From contig JBAIAA010000747.1 of the NCBI GenBank assembly GCA_037893245.1, positions 310,001-374,000 of the forward strand: a stretch of DNA of 64,000 nucleotides, read 5' to 3'. Numbering within the stretch: the stretch's first letter is position 1; every line of letters begins with the position of its first letter. A program made the translations under genes and the position numbers. The notes beneath the pieces are model-generated. The model was not told where the DNA came from. It did no database searches and saw only the letters and a list, made by a program, of their open reading frames with translations. Source of the stretch: Crossaster papposus (Eukaryota; Echinodermata; Asteroidea; Velatida; Solasteridae). This document shows positions 13,101 to 24,300 of the stretch, in pieces.

Positions 13101-13874
13101 AAACGCTGGTGACTTTTGTTGATTTTCAGATTTATTGGAATTTACTTTTGATACATGTCTACTTCACAAATTAAAAACAATCTTGGAATAAAAGAGTTTT
13201 AAGAGAAAACAATTAGCTTATTCTATTTTACGACTACAAACTGATAAACTTGTTTTTTATCACAGTATTGTACTTTTTTTGACATGACGATAACTTTAAA
13301 CTTAAAAATGCCATAACTTTCCATCAGAATGTCCAATTGAAACGTAAAAAATGGTACTGTAAGCAGAATTATATTCTCATTTTGACCTCTGCCAGGTTCT
13401 GTCTTATTTTGCCTGAATGTCTCACATATAACGGTATCAGATTGAGGATATAAAAAACAGTGGGAACCAGTTGCTTTTCGAAAACCACTATTTCCACAAG
13501 ATGGTCTGTTTCAATTATATCCAAAAATGTTTCTTTTTTTCCTTTTTTTTTGGAGGAAATATTGCTTTTCAACTTGTAATTTCCTATCAACAAGAATTTT
13601 AAAAGAAACCTAGAAGATAAAATGATTTACAATTAAAAACACAGCACAGCATAGAATACTGCTAATAAGCTAATTAACGTGCTCAGCACGAATCGACAGA
13701 GAACCAGTCAACAAATATTAAAACAAAAATCACACAACATTTTGGCTGGTAACCCGTTTTTGCTAAGCAAGTATTTCCCATGCTTAGCAAGTATTTACTA
13801 TGCTTAGCAAGTGCTTAGCAGATTCATGTACTTATGTATTCGGTAACTGTTTTTAACACACAAACCTGCTTAGA
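10160..13874. other. HYR gene 3' UTR and intergenic DNA, convergent with SMCHD1
   Basis: No gene-like frame is seen. AATAAA at about 11162 and TTTATT at about 13131 (reverse strand) are candidate poly(A) signals for the flanking convergent genes. A tRNA-like SINE segment is at 11815-11885. At 13741-13825 a GCTAAGCA-rich stretch resembles the inner part of the inverted-repeat element at 25070-25520. Confidence 0.45.
11815..11885 (+). mobile_element. tRNA-derived SINE segment
   Basis: GTGGGTTCGATTCCAACC fits a Pol III B box. The preceding GTCATCTAGACTAGTAAGC matches the rejoined flanks of the split SINE at 25030/25566, so this is an uninterrupted relative. It does not fold into a complete tRNA and is not called as a tRNA gene. 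Confidence 0.5.
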
Positions 13875-16800
13875 TCATCTGCGTCTCTTCGCTGATGTGC
13901 CAGGCGTGCGTCGTGATCGCGTAGTAGGAGAACCGCTATCGTCACCAGTACCGGGGATTGACCCCGGGGATCGGGATGATCGCACACGTTTGCCATGGAG
14001 TTGGGTTGGAGGAGTCGGGGGATCAGACCTCCCTTGGCCGTCAGCTCCATCTGATGTCTGGGTCATGCCTGGCAGCAATATATTAATAAGTAACAAACTC
14101 GTAACTGAAACTCTTGAGTAACTGAATGAAGTAACTTCTGAGTAGAGTAATTGACACTCATAAGTAATCTACCACATTTCTTTTTAGCCAATGACATGAG
14201 TAACTTACAGTCATGAGCAACAGGTACAAGTAAATGCCACTAAGGAGTATTGAAACTTAAAAGTACCTTACTCAAGTTATCCAAACTCAAGTTATCAGAA
14301 TGAACATTCTTGAGTAACCCATGTTTCTTTTCAACTAGTGACACAATAAACTGAGTCATGAGAATTAGACACTCAGAGTAACTTACACACTTTAGTAACT
14401 AAAACCAGTGAGTGACCAGCACAAGCTATTCAGCTGCTTCCTGACACTCCCTCCTTTGTTCCTCATAGAAATTGGGTAACTCACACATGGGTAACATATA
14501 CTCAAAAGTAACTGACATTCATGAGTAACTTACCGAGTTTTTTCTCCACCAATGCGAGTTGTTCAGCTGCTTCTTGACACTCCCTCCGTTTATTCCTTAG
14601 CAATTGAGTAACTCATGAGTAACTTACCAAGTTTTTTCTCCACCAATGCGAGTTGTTCAGCTTCTTCTTGACACTCTCTTCGTTTATTCCTTAGCAATTG
14701 AGTAACTCATGAGTAACTTACCGAGTTTTTTCTCCACCAATGCGAGTTGTTCAGCTGCTTCTTGACACTCCCTTCGATTAGTCCTTAGCAATTGAGTAAC
14801 TAATGAGTAACTTACCGAGTTTTTTCTCCACCAACGCGAGTTGTTCAGCTGCTTCTTGACACTCTCTCCGTTTATTCCTCATCGCTGCCGAGTTTTGCTC
14901 CTCTTCCTGGGTTCTCAGCTCTATCTCGACCTCAACTCTCTTCTGGATTGCCTGCTGAAGACTCTCAAGCACCTCTGAGACAAACCAAGAAAAAACAAAC
15001 CTCCAAGTGAACAAAACTTAAGATCTAGTGTCTCCGAATGTGTGCTGAATTAAAGCAAAAATCAATCTATGTCAGATGTAACAAGGCCACCAACAAATTA
15101 GACCTCTAATTTATGGATTGAGACATGAACAAAATAATGCTTGTGTAAACCGTTCATTTCAATAACTCGTGAATCTATTTGAGAAGGGCTTCTCACTGCG
15201 AGGCTTGAGACCTTTTTGGTTAAAACAAAATGTGAAAAAATGGAAAAGTTATAACATTTTTCGTTCTAACCAGTTCGCGCCGGATGACGAATATAAACAC
15301 AAAGTTTTCCCCAGATTCAAAACGGATGACGCATAAACACGCCACAAGCAAGGCCGGAAATGTCTGCCAGCAGCGAGCAAGGCCGCGAATGCGTGGGTGT
15401 GCTTCCCGGTACTGGCGGCCTGAACCTGCTTCAGATCGAGTTTCCTTAAAAATAATCCCGCGCGTCGGCTCGGTGATGTTAAAATAATCCCGGCGCGAAC
15501 TAATTAACAAAAGGTTCCTTGTCTTCGGCCTTACGGTGTATTGGGATGGACATTTCAGGACTCTCTAAACAAAATCAGTTTTGTTTTTACCTATTCGTCT
15601 GGAAAACTGATGACACCCTTCAGGAATCGGCGCTCCAAATATGGCTCCCTTCATCTTCTCCAAGGGCAGGAATTGGTTCTGAGTTCCTCCAAACTTGCCG
15701 TTATTCTTGATGCGATTCCCGTCTCTCGTCAGCAGGGTGGGACAGTAGGTGACTTTGACAATCTCTCGACGATATTCAGTGGCATCTTTCAAGGTGTCTA
15801 AGATGATCAGATCGGAGAGTAGCTGGCCAAAGACTAGGCAAGATAGCAGAGAAGAAGTAATGTGTCTGGTACACTGACTCACATTGTTCACAATGGGTGA
15901 GAATGCCCATAGCAACAGTGTCTTTAGTCTGGCGGAATCAAAATTAAAATGTGACCGTCCACGGCGAAAGGGCTGTAAAGTAGGCATCTTGACGTTTTGA
16001 GATATTTAGAGAAATGAAATCTCCAAGAAAGAAGCTTTAAAATGATGTATTATAAGACATAGTTGGTATTTATGGTTAGCTACAACAAGTAACACTGAAT
16101 ATGAATTATTTATTAAATATATTATTGGTACTTTTCTCAAAATAAGCTCTGGCGACTTTAAGTTTACAGCCCTTTTGTCGAAGATGGTCACAAATGTGCC
16201 CAGCGTTTTGAGAAAGTCAGTGTACCCAATGTTATTTAAATTTGACTCGCAGATGACTTATTACATTTTTGGGAGGGAAAAAAACCAGACATGGTTCATG
16301 GTAAGGCTTTAGAGGCAACAACTCACCTAGTTTACAGCTATCTTCATGGGCTGGAAATTTCAGCAGGTGTCTTGCAAAGACCGGGTTGCCCTTTGGGTGG
16401 CAATTCTTGAGATATCGGACGTGAGGAAGCTCTCTGGACAAGAAACAAACAAACACAAAGGTTAACATTTAATATAGGTACAAAACAGTGACAATAGACT
16501 TGAAACAAAACTAAACTTGGCGTACTCCTCTAGTCCTCTTGTCTTATCTAAAAACATTGTTGAAGCTTTAACATCAAGACTAGATTAATACACCTCTTAA
16601 TGACCTCCGAAACATGCTAGTCAGAAGCACTGTTTAGAAATTATAAAACTAATGTGAACAGTTTCTCCTTAGCAATGAGGCTAACATACTTTTTTGTCAG
16701 GACTCAAAGGTCATGTAGACAGGAACTCAGATGATATCCAGATATAAAGTTCTTTCTTGTAATTATTTATCTTAAGACCTTGTAAACTAGCCAGACATTT

Positions 16801-18371
16801 CCAGGCTGAGGTGACAGTTTTGAAGTCAACCCCTGGCTGAAGGTGTTCCTTGATACCTCGGCTAGACAGAAACTCAGATGATGCCTAGATATAAAGTTGT
16901 TTTATTGTAATTATGTATATCTTAGGGCCTTGTAAACTAGCCAGCCAGAGTCTGAGGTAACAGTTTTGAAGTCAACCCCTGGCTGTAGGTGTTCCTTAAT
17001 ACCTCGGCTTACCTATTCCAGTTGGGAATATTTTTTCTGAAGATGGAATCTAACGGAAGGACTTGTTGACGTCCATTTGTGGCTTTGTAGACCTTCATGG
17101 CGACTTCTGATGTCCTGACAACAAGACAGTCCATGTCAGAATACATATGCCATGACATGACGTGTGCTTCAACATCGTCTACTACTTCCGCTAATTGACC
17201 GATCTGATTGGGAGATAATCAATAGTAATCAATAACCAGCAGTCTGTCAATCTTATAAGGAAATAATCAATAATGCCATGAGTCATTACAAGTTAAACTT
17301 TAAACCTATGCTACTTGAAAAAGAGCCAATAATCAATAACCAATAATCAATAACGTCATGAGGACACGGACTGTCAATCTAATTCCAATCAATTGATATT
17401 AGGAGGTAATCAATACTAATCAATAACCAATACTCTGAGTGCATATCAGGAGAGGGCGACAATTGATCAATCTACAAAGGAAATAATCAATAATAGTCAA
17501 TAATCAATAACAGCAATGATTTCAAACAAAAGCCGCAACACACCCAGTCTTCAAAAGACGTTAACCTCCGCTACTTTTAACTCCAGATTTGTTATGCCAA
17601 GAATCGACACCATTGTCTTACTTTGCCAAGTATTGCGGGGTCATTATTCATGTCGAGGTAGGCACTCAGTCCACATTTCCGTCTCGGTGCTTGTAACAAT
17701 GTCTCTCGTTGCCGTTGAGTCTCAACCAATAACCTCTGAATACCTTCCCCCTGTCAAAACAAAGTTGAAAATGTTCACCAACGGCAACATATCTCCTTAA
17801 CAGAGATTTGAGAAGCTCGGAGAATAAACCTGAAAATATACCTTACAAATATTACACATCTAGTAATAGTTAAGGAGATTACAGACTAGGAGTTTGGGAT
17901 CATTTCTCTGAATCATTCAATATGTATTTCAGTTAATTGGCTCAGTGATGGACATTACACTTTCTGTTATAAGTTGTTCAAATTGTCCGTATTGCAGTTG
18001 TCTTAGTTATGAATGCAGAGGTAACTTACTGAGTTCACTTGTGTCGTTTGAATTCCTGTTTTCCTGAGTTCTCCCTTCATTTGATTTTCATTCTGTTGCG
18101 CTTCTTGAACAGACACTAAACCCAAAAAAAAGAAACCAATTAATAAATGCACTAAACAGCAGAAGAAAACAGGTATACATTTATTAATACAATAGTGATG
18201 CGAATATTTAGTAGACGGCTAATGGTTTATAAAACAGCCCTACTATCTTACTTTTCATCTCAGCAACCAGTTTATCCGTGGTCTGAAAGAAGCCTTGGAA
18301 GACAGTGATGGTTTGTAGAAGTGTGTCTCTCTCCTTAGTTAACTGAGCCATCCGATATTGCGTCCTGGCAT
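13875..18371 (-). CDS. SMCHD1: SMCHD1 exons 34-41: coiled coil, SMC hinge and basic tail
   Basis: Exons are 18252-18371, 18030-18115, 17622-17750, 17013-17203, 16327-16433, 15591-15833, 14816-14974 and 13875-14068. Exons 34-36 are helical ([20 protein letters not shown]). Exons 37-39 encode the hinge, at about residues 1719-1898, with [56 protein letters not shown] and [13 protein letters not shown]. Exon 40 is a second coiled coil ending VEKKLG. Exon 41 is a Ser/Thr/Pro/Arg-rich tail starting [10 protein letters not shown] and ending AKRRR, as in vertebrates where a basic tail follows EKLGMTP. Confidence 0.92.
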
Positions 18372-21300
18372 CTAAGAAAACACCCAAAAAATACCAATAA
18401 ATGTAGTCTAAAGGAAGCCTTGGAAGACAGTGATGGTTTGTAGTAGGGTGTCTCTCTCCTTAGTTAACTGAGCCATCCGATATTGCGTCCGGGCATCTAA
18501 GAAAACAACCCAAAAAATACCAATACATGAGGTCTGAAAGAAGCCTTGGAAGACAGTGATGGTTTGTAGTAGGGTGTCTCTCTCCTTAGTTAACTGAGCC
18601 ATCCGATATTGCGTCCTGGCATCTAAGAAAACAACCCACAAAATACCAATACATGAGGTCTGAAAGAAGCCTTGGAAGACAGTGATGGTTTGTAGTAGGG
18701 TGTCTCTCTCCTTAGTTAACTGAGCCATCCGATATTGCGTCCTGGCATCTAAGAAAACAACCCATAAAATACCAATAAATGTTGCCACAAATTGTGCAAT
18801 TTGACTGACTGAATGATTACCGTTATAGAAGAGGAATGGTTGGACGTAGGGTTCCACGTTTGTTTGTTTGAATGATTGACTGACTGACTGACTAAATGAT
18901 TACCGTTATAGAAGAGGAACGGTTGGACGTAGGGTTCCACGTTGATTTGTTTAAGCTGAGGACTCTGCACCTCCACCTTCAAGGAATATTCACCCCCATC
19001 TTTGCCTGGAGTGCTCTCCTCTAAGACGAGATTCTGAGAGAGAATAAAAAACAATCAATTATCGCTGAATGGAAAAAAGTTTGTCCATGTTTGCTATTTC
19101 CTAGGTTTGCAACATTTGCTACATTGTTGCTACATTGTTGCTACATTGTAGCATTGTTGCTACATAATTGCTACATTGTTTGCTATTTCCTAGGTTTGCA
19201 ACATTGCTAATGTAACTAGTATCGTTACTTTGGGTGTGATCTCTTGCCAAATGGCATTTCAAACTCTAACTTCTTCACATTGTCTTCTCTCACTTATCCA
19301 TCCTAAAATTGGCACTCGTACAGTTGGACGTTGAATGAAATAAAATCAATCCAATCTCTTTACCTGTACCAGGACCGTTCCTTTGCTCATGTTAAACTCT
19401 GCTGACGAGGTATTCCCAACCAGCATTGGGACCTCATTGCCTTCATCACAAGACAGACGGACTGTCACCTTGCCTGAGATATTGCCTCCTGTAGTGTTAC
19501 CATACTGGTCCTGTAATGATGCGGAAACAACCAGGCTATCATTGACAAATCAACTGTCAACTGGATTTGGGAATAAGCCCCGCCCAGCTAGGGTTTGTTG
19601 TGCACTATGGTCTGTCACAAGTCTGTCACAAGTCTGTCACAAGTCTGTCACAAGTCTGTCACAAGTCTGTCACAAGTCTGTCACAAGTCTGTCACAAGTC
19701 TGTCACAAGTCTGTCACAAGTCTGTCACAAGTCTGTCACAAGTCTGTCACAAGTCTGTCACAAGTCTGTCACAAGTCTGTCACAAGTCTGTCACAAGTCT
19801 GTCACAAGTCTGTCACAAGTCTGTCACAAGTCTGTCACAAGTCTGTCACAAGTCTGTCACAAGTCTGTCACAAGTCTGTCACAAGTCTGTCACAAGTCTG
19901 TCACAAGTCTGTCACAAGTCTGTCACAAGTCTGTCACAAGTCTGTCACAAGTCTGTCACAAGTCCGTCACAAGTCTGTCACAAGTCCGTCACAAGTCTGT
20001 CACAATTCAGGTCTCATATACTGAATGAACGATAACAAGGGAATACTCCCTTTGCAACACACATCATTTGCATAACTTCTTACTCGACATAAGACTGGAC
20101 ATAAGTCTGACCTTGCAATGGATTAGTAATGACTCACTAACACCTCAGCTTAACTACTCACCTTCAGTTGCAGTTTAAGTGTCCGTACCAGCGATCTACT
20201 CAGAGATTTCTGTGTGTTGGAGACAGTCATCATTGGTTGACGGCTGTCAGGAACCAGTTTGACCGGGGGACCAGGATGAATCATAAAGCTCAACTGAGTA
20301 GAATAAATGAAGATGACATTGAGGAATGTTTAAACAAAAGTTTGTTTAGTAAGTATTAAGGAATGACAGGGACAATTGGAGATGGGCAAGTAACTGAGGG
20401 AAAGGGGAGGGGGTAGGTAAGGGGAAGAGGGTTGGTAGGGGTGACGGCAGTCAATACTAGAGTGACATAGTTTATTTAGATGTAACATCAGCTCTAGAAA
20501 GCCAAGACTGTATAATACGTCACCTGCCAGGACAAACATGAATCACATCGACATTCCTCTTGATTGCTTACCGTTTCACTGTTTATGGCGTTTTGGTTTC
20601 CTGTGCTGACTTGAAAGAACAAATTGTACTGGCCAGCCACATCAGGTGCCTTCCTTTTCCTTGTACACGAAAAAAAAAAAAGTTAAAAACTTGAGTCAAG
20701 TATCAAGCTGTGACCAAATTATTCTGACAATATATATCTCTGTCTTAAGACACAACAAAGAAGTATAGAAAAAATGGGCTTAACCAGTTTGCATCGGAGG
20801 ACATGTATAAAAAAATGACGGATAAACGAGTCACGAGCAAGGCCGGAAATATGTGTGAGAGAAAGGCTTGCTGCGAGCGAGACCATAAATATCAGGGTGT
20901 GCTACCCACAGATGCCGGCCTTAAACCGTTTCGGATCGAGGTACATCAACAACAATCCCGTGCCTGAGCCCGTTCAATGCCAAAATAATCCCAGCGTGAA
21001 CTGCTTAATGATGACCACCCCTAACCTGAAATAGAAGTGTCCCGGTTTATCATCTTGCTGCCTGTTGTCTGGGACGTAAGACACTGCCTGAGGGGAGGGT
21101 TCATTCTGAAACGAGGCGTCGACTTTCCAGAGTCTCATGAGAATGTTCTTGGGAGAAAGTTTCATAAATACGCTGCAATCTTCGGCTTCTACTCTCACAT
21201 TAAAAGCTGAAACGGCAAAAACAAAAGGAATCTTTACAACAATCCTTTAATATAACAAGGATATACATACAACAAAATTGGTTTGCAACTGAAGGGTCAA

Positions 21301-24300
21301 GAACCAATGATAGAAGACACAAGAAGACACACAGATATTACAATATCTTTGGGTCCCAGCGGTCGGTCTTGCAGGTTTGGCCCAAGACTGGATTTGAGAT
21401 TATTCTTTTGCTAACGAAGCCAGTCTCTCTCTGACACTTGCAGCCTAGAACAAGTAATCTCAGTATAAGCCTGTGTCAGAATTACTTGGCTATGGATTGA
21501 AATTACACGTGGGTGTATGGTAGAGGCTACAGCCATGTGGGTGTATGGTAGAGGCTACAGCCATGTGGGTGTATGGTAGAGGCTACAGCCATGTGGGTGT
21601 ATGGTAGAGGCTACAGCCATGTGGGTGTATGGTAGAGGCTACAGCCATGTGGGTGTATGGTAGAGGCTACAGCCATGTGGGTGTATGGTAGAGGCTACAG
21701 CCATGTGGGTGTATGGTAGAGGCTACAGCCATGTGGGTGTATGGTAGAGGCTACAGCCATGTGGGTGTATGGTAGAGGCTACAGCCATGTGGGTGTATGG
21801 TAGAGGCTACAGCCATGTGGGTGTATGGTAGAGGCTACAGCCATGTGGGTGTATGGTAGAGGCTACAGCCATGTGGGTGTATGGTAGAGGCTACAGCCAT
21901 GTGGGTGTATGGTAGAGGCTACAGCCATGTGGGTGTATGGTAGAGGCTACAGCCATGTGGGTGTATGGTAGAGGCTACAGCCATGTGGGTGTATGGTAGA
22001 GGCTACAGCCATGTGGGTGTATGGTAGAGGCTACAGCCATGTGGGTGTATGGTAGAGGCTACAGCCATGTGGGTGTATGGTAGAGGCTACAGCCATGTGG
22101 GTGTATGGTAGAGGCTACAGCCATGTGGGTGTATGGTAGAGGCTACAGCCATGTGGGTGTATGGTAGAGGCTACAGCCATGTGTGTGTATGGTAGAGGCT
22201 ACAGCCATGTGGGTGTATGGTAGAGGCTACAGCCATGTGGGTGTATGGTAGAGGCTACAGCCACGTGGGTGTATGGTAGAGGCTACAGCCACGTGGGTGT
22301 ATGATTAAGGCTACAGCAACTTTCCTTTAAAGGTAGTATACACCATTGGTCATTGCTTGAATTATCATGAATGAGTAGATTTGGGGGGTTGTATTTATAG
22401 TAAATATCGTTTAACTGAGCTGTCCGAAGTTTTAGAATCATGGATGCCGAGAAAAGCACGAAAAACAGCGTTTTTGTTCAACAGGCGTCGAGCAGTTATT
22501 CTTATGTTATCTTTGTTTATTCGCGATCGCTGTCCGGCGATCGCAAATTTTTCATTATAAAATTATATTTTTCGGAATAATTACAGGATATCTAGCGCAA
22601 TCATTTTGCTGGATGCCCAGAATCAACATTTACTTTCAGATGAGTAAGATATTTCCTAATAATTGGGTAGTAAATATTTTCGATATCTGCAAATGGTGTA
22701 TACTACCTTTAAGAGCCTTGTAATTTCAAGCCGCAGCCAATTAATTTGGACAAGGTTCATGTTGGTTACATGTGCCAAATTTCCCATAATTAAATTTGAC
22801 TCATCTTGCGGGCAAGGCTGCTCAATAAGGCTTTGTAAAACAACAAGATTTAGATTTCCAACTAGCATACCTGGAAAGAACTCTCCAACCACAAGAGACC
22901 GTGTCTTATCATAATCCACCAAGACTTTGGTCAGTTTGTTAGGATCAGGCTGGACGTACACATCTACTTTGATGACCAGTGCAATCCGGCCAATAATGGC
23001 CTTAATGGTCAGCATGTGGTGACCAGTCGGGGCCGAGATGACCGGTCTACCAAATGCCGTTCGGCCTTCCTTGTCTGCCTTCGTCTGTAGGTTGATGTTA
23101 TCCAGACCACTGGATCCTGTCAGAGTCATGCGAGCATTAGACTCAGTCGTAGGATTATCAGCATCGTCACAGAGTTGTACCGTTAGGTTCTTGTCCAGTT
23201 TGGAACCGCTGTAAACTGATACAGGCTACCAGCCAGTTAAGCAACGACACACAGAAAGAGATGATTCATGCATATTCATGATTACATTCAAGTATGTTTT
23301 CAAACTGCCCTAAATCCATTCAAATATTCTATATTTTAGCAGTGCATTAGACTCAAGTTATATATGAGTGAGTGAGTGAGTGAGTTTTGGGTTTAACGCC
23401 GTACCGGCATCAGTGGCCATATTCACGGCGGGAATGTGTACAAATATAAGACAATAGTTAGTAACAAAAAAACAATCAAGTGAACTGTGGAGAATATAAG
23501 AACTCGGAGTCAGAAGGAACAATTATCACACAGGAAAAGAATGAGGACGATTCAAAAGAATGAAAAACCATTGTATAGAAGAATAACGATAGACTGATTC
23601 TAGGCAGTTTTCCAGGAGAATCCCGTGGAAGGCGGGCCACGGAGGATTCCCCAGACACACGGCACCCTGTCTAAATTTGTCCCGCAAGGCCGGCCGTTTC
23701 CCTTGCAGTTTAAGGGCCCGGGCCCCGCCGGTATTAAGTTATATATGACAACTAAACAAAGGTATCAACCCAATGGGTTACCACTAACACAGGGCTGCAT
23801 AGCTCAGTTGGCAGAGCACCGGAACGGCAATCTAGAGCTCACTGATTCAAACCCCACTTCAGTCAGTTTCTTTGTTTAATTTCAGCTTAATGTATGTGAT
23901 TAAATTATCAACTGTGCTTAAAGGGATCGTATACGTTTGGTAATTACTCCAAAAATTAATGGCAATAAAAACTTACTTGGTAAGAAGTACAGCAGCTTTG
24001 GATAGTATAATGCATTTTTAGAAACTTTTCACTTCGAAGTACTGCGGTTATGGAAAAAGATATCACTTTTTATCCCCAAAAATTTGAATCTGAGAAGCGT
24101 TATTGCAGTGACGTTTCTCAGATTGCGTATTCCAATGCAGATTATGCTTCCTGCGTGGACATAACCGCTCCAGATTTTCGGCAATATCTCAAAATCGCTA
24201 CCACCTTATGAAATGAAATTTTTACAGGTTAGTTTTATGGTATATGTCTATAACTATATAGGATTGAAACAAACAGTGGGTTCCAATTACCAAACGTATT

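Noticed and set aside
19611..20006. Possible CRISPR array
   Set aside because: Units are contiguous 11-mers with no unique spacers and the genome is animal.
19383..20035. Long repetitive open frames ([11 protein letters not shown] pattern) in three forward frames
   Set aside because: They come from an 11-bp repeat without stop codons in any frame; there is no independent coding evidence and the array is intronic.
23793..23868. Functional tRNA gene
   Set aside because: A and B boxes are present, but the anticodon stem is unpaired and U33 is missing; it is better explained as a SINE head or pseudogene.
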